DNA of 56,405 bases. Source: Actinomycetota bacterium. GTDB lineage: Bacteria > Actinomycetota > Actinomycetes > Nanopelagicales > Nanopelagicaceae. The notes under the pieces are model-generated. The model searched no databases. It had not been told where the DNA came from and was given only the letters and a program-made list of their open reading frames with translations. This document shows positions 8,211 to 16,453 of this stretch, piece by piece. Location: contig VGAA01000001.1 of NCBI GenBank assembly GCA_016870895.1, positions 77,157 through 133,561 of the forward strand. The letters run 5' to 3'. A program made the position numbers and the translations under genes. The first letter of the stretch is position 1. Every line of letters begins with the position of its first letter.

Positions 8211-9122
8211 TTATCGAGACTTTATTGTTCTTAAATAAGCAGGTAATGCAACTTTCAAGCGTCGCCAATTAGAAGTTTTTGCACGTAATTTAAAAATCTC
8301 ATAGTCAATTTTTTCAACTTCATCAACTATTCCACAGTAAAGTTCACTAGCAGCCTCGATACAGGCTCGACTACTTGGTTGGAGTAATTTAATTCCAGTT
8401 GATGATTCCTTTTGGAGTTTCCTAACTCGCGCAATTTGTTCCTGCAATGCATTTTTAATTTCTTTTGTAAGATGCCTTTGTTCAAGCATTTCTCTCGTTA
8501 CATTATGAGAACTAAGCTCATCAATTGGAAGATAAACGCGTCCTCGATCTAAATCTTCACTAACATCACGAATAAAGTTTGCTAATTGAAATGCAATGCC
8601 CAATTTTTCGGCAGCATAATTTGCCTCCTCAATCGAGTCAGGTGATACCACACCCAAGATTGGAATCATTTGTAGGCCAATTACTGCAGCAGATCCATAC
8701 ACATACTCATAGAGGTCTTCGTAGGTTTGATACTCATTTATGTGCAAATCCATCGACATTGAGTGCAGAAATGCTTCAAAATAGGCGATTGGAATGTTAA
8801 ATCGATTTACTGTATCAACCAGAGCCAAGCCAATAGTGTCATTACTTTTTCCATTGCGAACATCATTAAGAATTGTTTCACTCCAAGAGTTTAAAGCTGC
8901 TATTTTCTCTGAATCAGTAAGTGTTGATTGCAAATCATCAACAATTTCATCTGCGTATCTTGCAAATCCATAAAGTGCATGAACAAAAGGTCTCTTGCTT
9001 GGTGGGAGGAACTTTGTTGCGAGAAAATAAGTTTTACCGTGCAAGGAGTTTAAACGTTTGCATTCAAGGTAAGAAAGTTTTAACTGTGAATCTGTAATAC
9101 CAGCTGCGACTAATTCATCCAT
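8211..9122 (-). CDS. crtB: Phytoene synthase
   Basis: Joins two geranylgeranyl diphosphates head to head to give phytoene. The 303-residue protein contains the two Asp-rich magnesium-binding motifs of the squalene/phytoene synthase family: YADEIVDD near residue 60 and RDVSEDLDRGRVYLP near residue 190, plus YVYGSAAVIGLQM. The start ATG is two bases after the crtI stop, and crtI follows crtE by three bases, so crtE-crtI-crtB form one tight operon. Its end is three bases from the end of crtYd on the opposite strand, leaving almost no room for a terminator. Confidence 0.96.
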   Translation of the reverse strand: MDELVAAGITDSQLKLSYLECKRLNSLHGKTYFLATKFLPPSKRPFVHALYGFARYADEIVDDLQSTLTDSEKIAALNSWSETILNDVRNGKSNDTIGLALVDTVNRFNIPIAYFEAFLHSMSMDLHINEYQTYEDLYEYVYGSAAVIGLQMIPILGVVSPDSIEEANYAAEKLGIAFQLANFIRDVSEDLDRGRVYLPIDELSSHNVTREMLEQRHLTKEIKNALQEQIARVRKLQKESSTGIKLLQPSSRACIEAASELYCGIVDEVEKIDYEIFKLRAKTSNWRRLKVALPAYLRTIKSR

Positions 9123-9124
9123 AC

Positions 9125-10609
9125 TTACTTAACGGGTCCAATAATTCTTTCAGCTGCTAATCTTCCTGAAATTAACACCATTGGCACTCCAACTCCTGGT
9201 TGAGTTCCGGATCCTGCAAAAACAATATTCTCGTAACCCTTTGCAAGATTTCGAGGGCGGAAAGGTCCAGTCTGGAAAAAAGTATGAGCACTAGCAAATG
9301 GTGCACCTTGGGCCATCCCTTGATTTTCCCAATCAAGTGGAGTGGTTTGATGTTCAACCTCAATGTTCTCACCAAAATCTGAATAGCCACGATCTTCTAG
9401 CGCTTTAACCATTTCATCTCTATACCTTGGACCAATTTTTTTCCAATCGATTCCAGCAGTTAAATTGGGTGTTGGAAATAAAATGTAATAAGAGGTCTTG
9501 CCCGCTGGGGCCAAATCTGGGTCATCCTTTGACGGAACAGTAACTAGAATACTTGGATCGCTCATCAGTACTTTCTTTTTGATAAGCTCGTCAAAAACGC
9601 CATCCCAAGATTTTCCAAAATGAATGTTGTGGTGAGCTAAATGATCGTAGCTCTTATTAGAGCCAACTAATAAGGTCACACATGAAGGTGAATATTTTAG
9701 TCGCTTCACTGACATTGGTTCCTTTTGAAGCAAATCACGCCAAGCAATAGGTAGGTCTGGATTCAGTACCACTACATCACAAGGAATTCGCTCTCCCTTA
9801 TCAGTTATTACGGCTTTAGCCCTACCGTTGGATCTTTCTATTGAGGTAACAGTTGAGTTGTACTTAAATGTTACTCCATGCTTTTGTGCCGCAGAAGCAA
9901 GGGCACGTGGCACTGCATGCATACCTCCTTTTGGAAAAAATACGCCGTTAACAGAATCCATATATGCGATTACTGCATAAATTGCTAATGCCTGCTGCGG
10001 ACTTACTCCAGCATACATCGCTTGAAATGAATAAACTTTTTGTGTTCTAGGATCCTTCAAGAATTGATTAACTTTAGGAGCTAGTTTTCTAAATCCACCT
10101 ATGGCTATCAGTCTTGCTAAATTAGGAGTTAACAAATTAAAAGGCGAATCAATATTACGGTCAATAAAATCATTCATCTCATACTTATATAATTTTGTAA
10201 CAAAATCCACATATCGTCCGTATCCAATTGCCTCTTGTGAACCAATAGTCTTTGCAATTTCAGCTTGCATTTGATTAGTATCTGCATGAACATCTAATTG
10301 TGTTCCATCATCATAAAATGCTCGATATAGAGGCTTTAATGGAACCAAGTCGAGCCAATCTTTTATATCTTCACTAACGCATGCCAAGGCATCAGAGATT
10401 AGATCTGGCATCGTCAAAACTGATGGACCGGTATCAAAAGCAAAGCCAGACTTATTTAGCAAACCGTTTCTACCTCCTGGAACACTCTCTCGTTCCACAA
10501 CAGTTACTGTTCTACCGGCGCCAGCAAGTCTCAGCGCTGCGCTTAATCCCGCCAAGCCGGCCCCAACAACAACAACATTCTCGGTTGGTCCCTTTACTCT
10601 TGCTGGCAT
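9125..10609 (-). CDS. crtI: Phytoene desaturase (phytoene to lycopene)
   Basis: FAD-dependent desaturase of 494 residues in the CrtI family. The N-terminus holds the dinucleotide fold VVVVGAGLAGLSAALRLAG with ERESVPGGRNG, then FDTGPSVLTMPDL; the C-terminus holds the second FAD contact ENIVFAGSGTQPGVGVPMVL. Its place between crtE and crtB, three and two bases apart, assigns it to the main C40 route making lycopene. The second CrtI-type gene at 12404-13897 is clearly divergent in sequence, so these are separate enzymes and not an assembly duplicate. Confidence 0.95.
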   Translation of the reverse strand: MPARVKGPTENVVVVGAGLAGLSAALRLAGAGRTVTVVERESVPGGRNGLLNKSGFAFDTGPSVLTMPDLISDALACVSEDIKDWLDLVPLKPLYRAFYDDGTQLDVHADTNQMQAEIAKTIGSQEAIGYGRYVDFVTKLYKYEMNDFIDRNIDSPFNLLTPNLARLIAIGGFRKLAPKVNQFLKDPRTQKVYSFQAMYAGVSPQQALAIYAVIAYMDSVNGVFFPKGGMHAVPRALASAAQKHGVTFKYNSTVTSIERSNGRAKAVITDKGERIPCDVVVLNPDLPIAWRDLLQKEPMSVKRLKYSPSCVTLLVGSNKSYDHLAHHNIHFGKSWDGVFDELIKKKVLMSDPSILVTVPSKDDPDLAPAGKTSYYILFPTPNLTAGIDWKKIGPRYRDEMVKALEDRGYSDFGENIEVEHQTTPLDWENQGMAQGAPFASAHTFFQTGPFRPRNLAKGYENIVFAGSGTQPGVGVPMVLISGRLAAERIIGPVK

Positions 10610-10612
10610 TTT

Positions 10613-11653
10613 CTAAATCTTCCTATTAGTAGCTAGTTGGGCAAGCTCTTGAAGCAAGCGCTTGCCTTCCAGAGAAATTGCTTCATAGGCTAGAGCATTA
10701 AGTGAAGTTTCAGCCAATTGTTTAATCATTGACTCAATGTGAGATAGGGCGCCAGTTTCAACAATAATCTCTTGGAGCAGACTAATTTGAACATCAGAGA
10801 GATTTGGATCACCAAAATACTGATCCAAAACTTCTAGTTGTGATTTATTAGCCTTATCAAAAGTTGCTGCGATCAAGGCAGTTCTTTTCCCTTCACGTAA
10901 ATCATCGCCGGCAGGCTTTCCCGTTTCTTTAGGGTTGCCAAAAATTCCTAGAATGTCGTCTCGTAATTGAAAGGCCTCACCTAGTGGAATTCCATAATCA
11001 GTAAAAGCCTTCAGCAAGTCAGTTGATCCATTGCCTAATGCGACACCAAAATGAAGTGGCCGCTCAATCGTATATTTACCAGATTTAAATCTTGCTACTT
11101 TCATTGACCTCTCAATGCTTTGCGTCGCTAAAGATTGTTCAAATACATCCAAATATTGTCCTGCCATTAGTTCTACACGCATTTCATCATAGAAGGGTAG
11201 GACCCCAATCAATTCTTGATCACTAATGCCTGAGGTATGAAGCATTTGAGCTGACCAAACTAGGGCTAAGTCGCCCATTAAAATTGCAGATGCACTACCA
11301 AACTGTGAGGCTGATCCTGAAAGTTTTTGCTGATTGTGAATTGCTTCAAAAATTTTATGGATACTAGGAGCACCTCGCCTTGTATCTGAATTATCCATCA
11401 CATCATCATGAATAAGTGCACAAACATGAATTAGTTCTAAAGAAGCAACTGCTTTGATCATCTGGGGAGTAGGTTTTTTACCAGTTGATAACAATCCGGC
11501 ATAGGCAAATAATGGTCTTAGTCGCTTACCGCTATCTAGTAGAAACTTTTCAATTTCTGTAGCCACAGGTTTTAGTTCTACCCCAATATTAGATAAGTAC
11601 TGACTTCCAGTTTTTACAAAATCTGATAACGCAAGATTTATGTCATCCCGCAT
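10613..11653 (-). CDS. crtE: Geranylgeranyl diphosphate synthase (polyprenyl synthetase)
   Basis: Chain-elongating trans-prenyltransferase supplying GGPP. The first Asp-rich motif is IHDDVMDNSDTRRG and the second LRDDILGIFG; GKRLRP and the GEAFQLRDD helix are also present. I chose ATG at 11653 (MRDDINLALSDF), about 346 residues, because this is where similarity to short-chain prenyl synthases should begin; in-frame GTG at 11686 and TTG at 11734 would add 11 or 27 residues that look non-conserved. None has a strong Shine-Dalgarno. It heads the crtE-crtI-crtB operon, three bases before crtI. The exact chain length product (C20) is inferred from the operon. Confidence 0.9.
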   Translation of the reverse strand: MRDDINLALSDFVKTGSQYLSNIGVELKPVATEIEKFLLDSGKRLRPLFAYAGLLSTGKKPTPQMIKAVASLELIHVCALIHDDVMDNSDTRRGAPSIHKIFEAIHNQQKLSGSASQFGSASAILMGDLALVWSAQMLHTSGISDQELIGVLPFYDEMRVELMAGQYLDVFEQSLATQSIERSMKVARFKSGKYTIERPLHFGVALGNGSTDLLKAFTDYGIPLGEAFQLRDDILGIFGNPKETGKPAGDDLREGKRTALIAATFDKANKSQLEVLDQYFGDPNLSDVQISLLQEIIVETGALSHIESMIKQLAETSLNALAYEAISLEGKRLLQELAQLATNRKI

Positions 11654-11774
11654 TGAAACTAATATCGAGCCATCAGGTGAAGTCACGGCGCAACGGTACC
11701 CTGCCTGGGCTTTTGAGGATAGAAAATGAACCAATATTTTCGGAAAAAAAGAGTATTAAAGATGGTGTGGAATT

Positions 11775-12407
11775 ATGATTAGACCCATAATGAGAAAGCA
11801 CGATTTTTTGAATCACTGGAGCCGGCTACATGGAAATGCGCCAATTTCGGGAGTAGTGAAGGCTTGGTTATCGATATCTTTTATCATGGCAAGGGTTTTA
11901 TGTAAGTTAAAGATATCTGCAAATCTACTCACATTTTCAGGACTACTTTTTGCAGTACTTCTCTATCTGTTTGGTAAGGAAGTTTGGTCACCTATATTTT
12001 TAGTTCTTTCGTTACTGGCAGATGGTATCGATGGAAGTATGGCAATAATCTCCGGTAGAGCTTCTAAATTTGGCTCACTATTGGACTCAGTAGTAGATCG
12101 AATCTCTGAAGCACTCTGGGTTTTAGTGTTATATAAAATCGGGATTGATCAAGAAGTTTTACTTCTCATAGTTATCACGGCATTTATTCAAGAGTATTTA
12201 AGAAGTAGATCTGGTGGACTAGGTTTGACGGATATTGGAATAGTAACAATTGCTGAAAGACCAGTGCGAGCTTCTTTTGTATTCATAATTCTAATTTTCT
12301 TTCATCTAAATTTTGCCAACATTATTTTTATCGCTTATCTATGGATAATATTTCAAATAGTAAGTCTGATTACAATTACAAAATATTTACGGTCAAAATT
12401 TCGTTAA
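11775..12407 (+). CDS. CDP-alcohol phosphatidyltransferase family protein
   Basis: Membrane enzyme family that transfers a phosphatidyl group from a CDP-linked lipid to an alcohol, 210 residues with about six hydrophobic segments. The active-site motif is visible around residues 78-105: DGIDG, then SMAI, then GSLLDSVVDR, which supplies the four metal-binding Asp residues. The usual DGxxAR has Ile where Arg is expected, an unusual change. It lies alone on the plus strand between the crtE operon and the second desaturase gene, with its last four bases overlapping the latter's stop. The alcohol acceptor is unknown; it may have nothing to do with carotenoids, or it could serve phospholipid synthesis. 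Confidence 0.85.
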   Translation: MIRPIMRKHDFLNHWSRLHGNAPISGVVKAWLSISFIMARVLCKLKISANLLTFSGLLFAVLLYLFGKEVWSPIFLVLSLLADGIDGSMAIISGRASKFGSLLDSVVDRISEALWVLVLYKIGIDQEVLLLIVITAFIQEYLRSRSGGLGLTDIGIVTIAERPVRASFVFIILIFFHLNFANIIFIAYLWIIFQIVSLITITKYLRSKFR

Positions 12408-13897
12408 GCTTTTCCGATACAATTCGCCACAATCTCAGCACTTATTCCAACTAATGGAAGTCCGCCCCCAGGGTGTGCTGAGCCGCCAACACAGAATAAT
12501 CCCTTGGTTTTAGATCTATTTCTGGCTCGCAAAAAAGCAGATGCTGCGGAATTACTTGATGTACCGTAAATAGAACCACCTGGAGCCATAGTGTAGTTTT
12601 CTAAGTCTGCAGGAGTTCTGTACTTAAAAAATTCAAGTCTTGATGAAACATTCATACCTAGACCATCAAGTTTCTTAACTATTTTCTTGGCATAAATATC
12701 ACTATTTTGTTGCCAATCCCAACCTGAATCTGGCTCATGCCGAGGAGCATTGACTAGTACAAACCAAGACTCCTTATTTGCGCTTTTTACCATACTGTCA
12801 TCTTTTGGTGCGCAAATATAAATAGTTGGGTCATCTACTGGGACTTTTCTATTGAATACATCTTCAAACTCATTATCGTAGTTTTGTGGAAAAAAAACAT
12901 TATGGTGAGCTAACTCTACATTTTTACCTCTAGAGTTATCTAAACCTAGTAGTAATGAAAAACCAGACAGAGATTTTGTAGAACGTTTAAGTTTCTTTCT
13001 CTCAAAACGAGCTGATTTAACTTTTTTAGAAATTAAATTATTGAAAACGTGTTCAGCATCAGCATTAGCAACTACTAAATCACTAGCAATAAATGCTTTA
13101 TCTTCAATTACAATTCCTTTAGTTCTGTCATGATCAACAGTTATTTCTGTTACACGCGAGTTAAATTCGAATTTAACCCCTAAATCTTGGCATCGAGTCT
13201 GTAGGGCGTTAGATAGTTGCCCTATTCCACCTCTTATATGCCATGCTCCAAAAGCACTTTCAACAAATGCGATTGTTAACAGCACGGCCGGTGCCCTCCG
13301 GGGATCACTACCTGTGTATGTTGCATACCGGTCAATGATCATTTTTAGATGTGGATCAAGATCCATTTTATTGCTTAACTTGCGCAAGGAAGAAAAAGGT
13401 GCAATTTCTTTTATTTGTCTAAAAAGATTTTTATTTTTAAGCAGTGGCCAGATTGAATCTAATTCAGACTCGACAAATTGCTCTCTCGAAAGTTCCCACA
13501 TGCGCTCTGCTCTGTCAATTACTATCTTCCAATCTTGTCCAGATTTATCGCCTAGCACCCGTGAAATCTCTTGGTAAGTTTTTGGGTTAGACAGATTTGG
13601 AAAAGTTATCGACTTACCATCGCTAAAGTTATATTTGAAAGCAGGGTCAACTGGTACTAATTCCAAAATATGTTCAATTCTTTTCCCAGTTTTTAAGAAA
13701 AGATCCCGATAAACGGCAGGAAGTGTTAAGAGTGATGGACCAGTGTCGAATGCAAAATCTCCAAACCATTCAGTCCGGCACTTTCCACCAGATCGTTCAC
13801 TGTTTTCAAAAATTGTAACTTCATGACCATTTTTTGCAAGCCGCGCTGCAGCACTCATACCGCCGACACCAGCCCCAATTACTGAAATTTTAGCCAT
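12404..13897 (-). CDS. crtD: CrtI/CrtD-type carotenoid desaturase
   Basis: Second FAD-dependent carotenoid oxidoreductase in the cluster, 497 residues. N-terminal dinucleotide fold ISVIGAGVGGMSAAARLAKNG with NSERSGGKCRTEWFG and FDTGPSLLTLP; C-terminal GLFCVGGSAHPGGGLPLVGIS, the pattern seen in CrtI/CrtD and bacterial carotenoid oxidoreductases. Its gene overlaps the CruG-like glycosyltransferase gene by eight bases and lies in the operon with CruF- and CrtA-like genes, so a 3',4'-desaturation of a hydroxylated acyclic end (the CrtD step of myxol formation) is the best guess. Symbol is by inferred role. Other possible roles: a second phytoene/neurosporene desaturase or an isomerase. Confidence 0.85.
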   Translation of the reverse strand: MAKISVIGAGVGGMSAAARLAKNGHEVTIFENSERSGGKCRTEWFGDFAFDTGPSLLTLPAVYRDLFLKTGKRIEHILELVPVDPAFKYNFSDGKSITFPNLSNPKTYQEISRVLGDKSGQDWKIVIDRAERMWELSREQFVESELDSIWPLLKNKNLFRQIKEIAPFSSLRKLSNKMDLDPHLKMIIDRYATYTGSDPRRAPAVLLTIAFVESAFGAWHIRGGIGQLSNALQTRCQDLGVKFEFNSRVTEITVDHDRTKGIVIEDKAFIASDLVVANADAEHVFNNLISKKVKSARFERKKLKRSTKSLSGFSLLLGLDNSRGKNVELAHHNVFFPQNYDNEFEDVFNRKVPVDDPTIYICAPKDDSMVKSANKESWFVLVNAPRHEPDSGWDWQQNSDIYAKKIVKKLDGLGMNVSSRLEFFKYRTPADLENYTMAPGGSIYGTSSNSAASAFLRARNRSKTKGLFCVGGSAHPGGGLPLVGISAEIVANCIGKA

Positions 13898-14960
13898 GAA
13901 TAATTCTTCTATTTCGCCAAGTAAGCGTTTTAGTTAATCTGCCATACCAGGAATAAAAAATGAATATGATTAAAAGGCCAACAGCAATTGGATGTAACAG
14001 CGCAGTACTTGGAATGCCTCCAGTTCTTAGTGAAGAAAATACTCTGCTTAAGAAGATTAAAACAAATGCCCATAATGCCAGGTGTGATCCTTGTATTGCA
14101 GCCACAATCGGAACAATTCCATTTAAAACCAGAATTATTAAAGTAAAAACAACACCAATAGGATTACCAAAGGCTTTGTAAAGAGACTTTTGATAACCAC
14201 GGATAAGTTCTTTGTTTGTGTTATACATTTTACAAGTTGCAACTTGACTTGCTTCGGCCACTGAACCCCGAAAACCAGATGTAATCAATTGGCGAGCAAG
14301 CATCAAATCATCTAAAACTTCATCTCTAATTTTAAAATGTCCGCCACTATTTAAATATGCAGATTTTTTAACAATAAAAAACTGCCCATTTGCGATTGTC
14401 ATCGACCTAATAGGAAATTTGTAGGCCAGTAGTAGGGGAACTGATGCTAACCAGGACCACTGCAGTAGTGGTTGAAATACTCTTTGCAAAAAACCTTCTG
14501 TGAGCTGCCTTGGATAGGGTGAAATAAACTCCCATCCTTTCATTGAGTTTAAAGCCGAAGAAATTGCATTTTGTGATAATCTCACATCTGCATCAAGAAA
14601 AACCAAATATTCGCCAGTGCTACGTTCAGCAAGCTGGTGACAAGCCCATAATTTACCAAGCCAACCCTGGGGCGTTGGCTGACCTTCTAGGATTTTAATG
14701 CTTGAAAATTTCCTTAGCTCTGACAGTGTTTGATCGCTTGATTCATCATCGAGAACTAATATCTCATAATTATCTAAACCACGCTGATTTACTACAGCAT
14801 TAATGCATTCCTGAACATTAAGTTCCTCATTCCTCATAGGAATCAAAATCGAAATTGAAGTGGAGGTTGAAAAACTCTTGTCCTTAAGAACCCTAATACT
14901 ATAGCTGTTGAGTATTACCAGAAAAAAAGAAACACATGCCAGAATTAGTACGAGTGCCAT
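13890..14960 (-). CDS. cruG: CruG-like carotenoid glycosyltransferase (family 2)
   Basis: Predicted membrane-bound GT2 glycosyltransferase, 356 residues. After an N-terminal membrane helix come ISILIPMRNEELNV, VLDDESSD, GWLGKLWACHQLAE and the DXD-type site FLDADVRL; further on are IANGQFFIVKK, IRDEVLDDLMLAR and an RGYQKSLYKAFG region, followed by three or more C-terminal helices. The GWxGKxWA motif is shared by CruG and CrtQ-type carotenoid glycosyltransferases. I use ATG at 14960, whose A is the last base of the CruF stop; a TTG at 14963 gives a TTGA overlap and one more residue. Role inferred: adds a sugar to the 2'-hydroxyl of a myxol-type carotenoid. Confidence 0.86.
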   Translation of the reverse strand: MALVLILACVSFFLVILNSYSIRVLKDKSFSTSTSISILIPMRNEELNVQECINAVVNQRGLDNYEILVLDDESSDQTLSELRKFSSIKILEGQPTPQGWLGKLWACHQLAERSTGEYLVFLDADVRLSQNAISSALNSMKGWEFISPYPRQLTEGFLQRVFQPLLQWSWLASVPLLLAYKFPIRSMTIANGQFFIVKKSAYLNSGGHFKIRDEVLDDLMLARQLITSGFRGSVAEASQVATCKMYNTNKELIRGYQKSLYKAFGNPIGVVFTLIILVLNGIVPIVAAIQGSHLALWAFVLIFLSRVFSSLRTGGIPSTALLHPIAVGLLIIFIFYSWYGRLTKTLTWRNRRIIHG

Positions 14961-15772
14961 CAAATATTACTTGGTGGACCAAAACGTGAAACGAATATAT
15001 ATGGAATCATTAGTAGTCCAAAAACAATTCCACCTGAAACTGCAACACCTGGAGAATCAAAGAAAAATAAATTTCCTACAATTCCCGAAAAGAAAGTCCA
15101 TCCTAAAAAGATATTATGAATAGGTGGTACTTGTGAAACATTTCTTCGATCTTTTCTAAGCAACCTATGTAAAATCGCCATTAAGCCCATTCCGGTTAAC
15201 AACCATCCCACTGCATTTGATAATGGAATATTTGGCTGAAGAGGAAAAGTTTGGCCTGTAAAATTCCAAACCCATCTCTCAGCCGCAACCATTTGTGGAT
15301 CTAAAAACAAATCCCAGGCCATCATTCCTAAGCCTCCGTATAGAAAAACCCAATTCTTAGTTACTTTTCTTGCCACTATCAAAATTGGATGAGCAATCAT
15401 TATCCAAGCAAACGGAACTACTAATGGAACGCCGTAAATTTGATAGCCAAGTGTGCCTGAATACTCATAACTACCAAATGGCCAACCGGTCCTACTGCCA
15501 ATTTGTTCGATTACTAATGAATAGCTAAAGGTGACTAAGAATAAAGTCAAGGTGTAGGTTAGGCCATAAGCAAAAAGTGCATGTAATAACATTGACCCTG
15601 CTGCCCAATATACTGTTGCAATCGTAATAACTCGCAATGTCTCACCATCTGTAAGCGGATAAGAAATCTGGAGTCCAATTGCCACAATAAATATTGCATA
15701 TAGCCCAAAAAGCTTCCAGGTTGACAGTCTCTTTCGACTATCTCGTTTGGGATAAAACTGGCGCAGTGACAT
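14960..15772 (-). CDS. cruF: CruF-like carotenoid 1',2'-hydratase (DUF422)
   Basis: Integral membrane protein of 270 residues with about seven helices. The family hallmark is the run around residues 85-125: SYSLVIEQIGSRTGWPFGSYEYS then YQIYGVPLVVPFAWIM, followed by WVFLYGGLGMMAWDLFLDPQMV. In cyanobacteria CruF hydrates the open end of gamma-carotene at C-1', in haloarchaea and some actinobacteria the relative acts in bacterioruberin synthesis. Here it lies directly before the CruG-like gene (overlapping stop and start) and 21 bases after the CrtA-like gene, as part of one minus-strand operon. Monocyclic gamma-carotene as substrate is inferred from the presence of CrtYc/CrtYd. Confidence 0.91.
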   Translation of the reverse strand: MSLRQFYPKRDSRKRLSTWKLFGLYAIFIVAIGLQISYPLTDGETLRVITIATVYWAAGSMLLHALFAYGLTYTLTLFLVTFSYSLVIEQIGSRTGWPFGSYEYSGTLGYQIYGVPLVVPFAWIMIAHPILIVARKVTKNWVFLYGGLGMMAWDLFLDPQMVAAERWVWNFTGQTFPLQPNIPLSNAVGWLLTGMGLMAILHRLLRKDRRNVSQVPPIHNIFLGWTFFSGIVGNLFFFDSPGVAVSGGIVFGLLMIPYIFVSRFGPPSNI

Positions 15773-15793
15773 AGTCCAATTGTGCCGTACTAA

Positions 15794-16453
15794 TTAAAGA
15801 TGGCCACGCTCTTGAAGTACAGCAAAGCGTGCAAATAGCTCTTCGGAGTACCAATTCTCTTCCGAGGTGGCCTTAATTGCCGCTTGGTGGGCTTGTCCCT
15901 GGTACGCAAACTCTCGTAGCTTGGATCCATTTTCCCAAATAGAGAATGTTCCTTGAAGCCCGATAGGAGCTTCACCAATACCAATAGCTGATATTAATCC
16001 CTCGGATTTATGAAGACTTGCAGTCACCGGGGGAACGGCTGACCAAAAAATAAAATTCTTACGCCAGACAATTCTTGCACGTGTAATTGCTGCAACTTTC
16101 CCGCTCCATTCAATCTTTTCTTGGTCAAATGGCTGTTTTCTTGACCATAGTCCGTGAGAGGAGATTGGCTTAAGAATTATTCTATATTCAGAGGTAGAAA
16201 TTTTTTGCCACCTGCTGATTACTTCAGAATGATCTAACTGATCAATTTTTTGATCATTAATTGTTATTAGCAATCCCCACCGCAAGAGATCAGCATCTTT
16301 TGGCGTAAAAGTCTCACCTTTACCTGTTCCAAGAAGTTTTACGAACTTAATTCCTGATTCTCTTTGCAATTTTAACTTATTTGTAGCCATATAAAAGAAA
16401 GCTATTGGTATATACCTTTTCTTGATCCGCCAAAAGTAAAGGACAGTTTTCAA
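15794..16453 (-). CDS. crtA: CrtA-like carotenoid oxygenase, probable 2'-hydroxylase
   Basis: 219-residue relative of spheroidene monooxygenase (CrtA). Conserved blocks in order: KFVKLLGTGKGETFTP, YRIILKPISSHGLWS with KQPF, AAITRARI, FIFWSAVPPV, GLISAIGIGEAPIG, GTFSIWENGS, FAYQGQAH, and WYSEELFARF at the C-terminus. The start is TTG at 16453, forming a TTGA overlap with the hydrolase stop; the residues from TTG align with the start of purple-bacterial CrtA, so the ATG at 16390 is too short. CrtA-related proteins in flavobacteria have been described as carotenoid 2-hydroxylases of myxol synthesis. With CruF, CrtD-like and CruG-like neighbours, that reaction is the best inference; 2-ketolation as in purple bacteria is the alternative. 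Confidence 0.88.
   Translation of the reverse strand: MKTVLYFWRIKKRYIPIAFFYMATNKLKLQRESGIKFVKLLGTGKGETFTPKDADLLRWGLLITINDQKIDQLDHSEVISRWQKISTSEYRIILKPISSHGLWSRKQPFDQEKIEWSGKVAAITRARIVWRKNFIFWSAVPPVTASLHKSEGLISAIGIGEAPIGLQGTFSIWENGSKLREFAYQGQAHQAAIKATSEENWYSEELFARFAVLQERGHL

Noticed and set aside
9125-13897. The two CrtI-type genes as a recent duplication or assembly artefact
   Set aside because: They differ in sequence through most of their length, including the N- and C-terminal FAD motifs, and lie in different operons.
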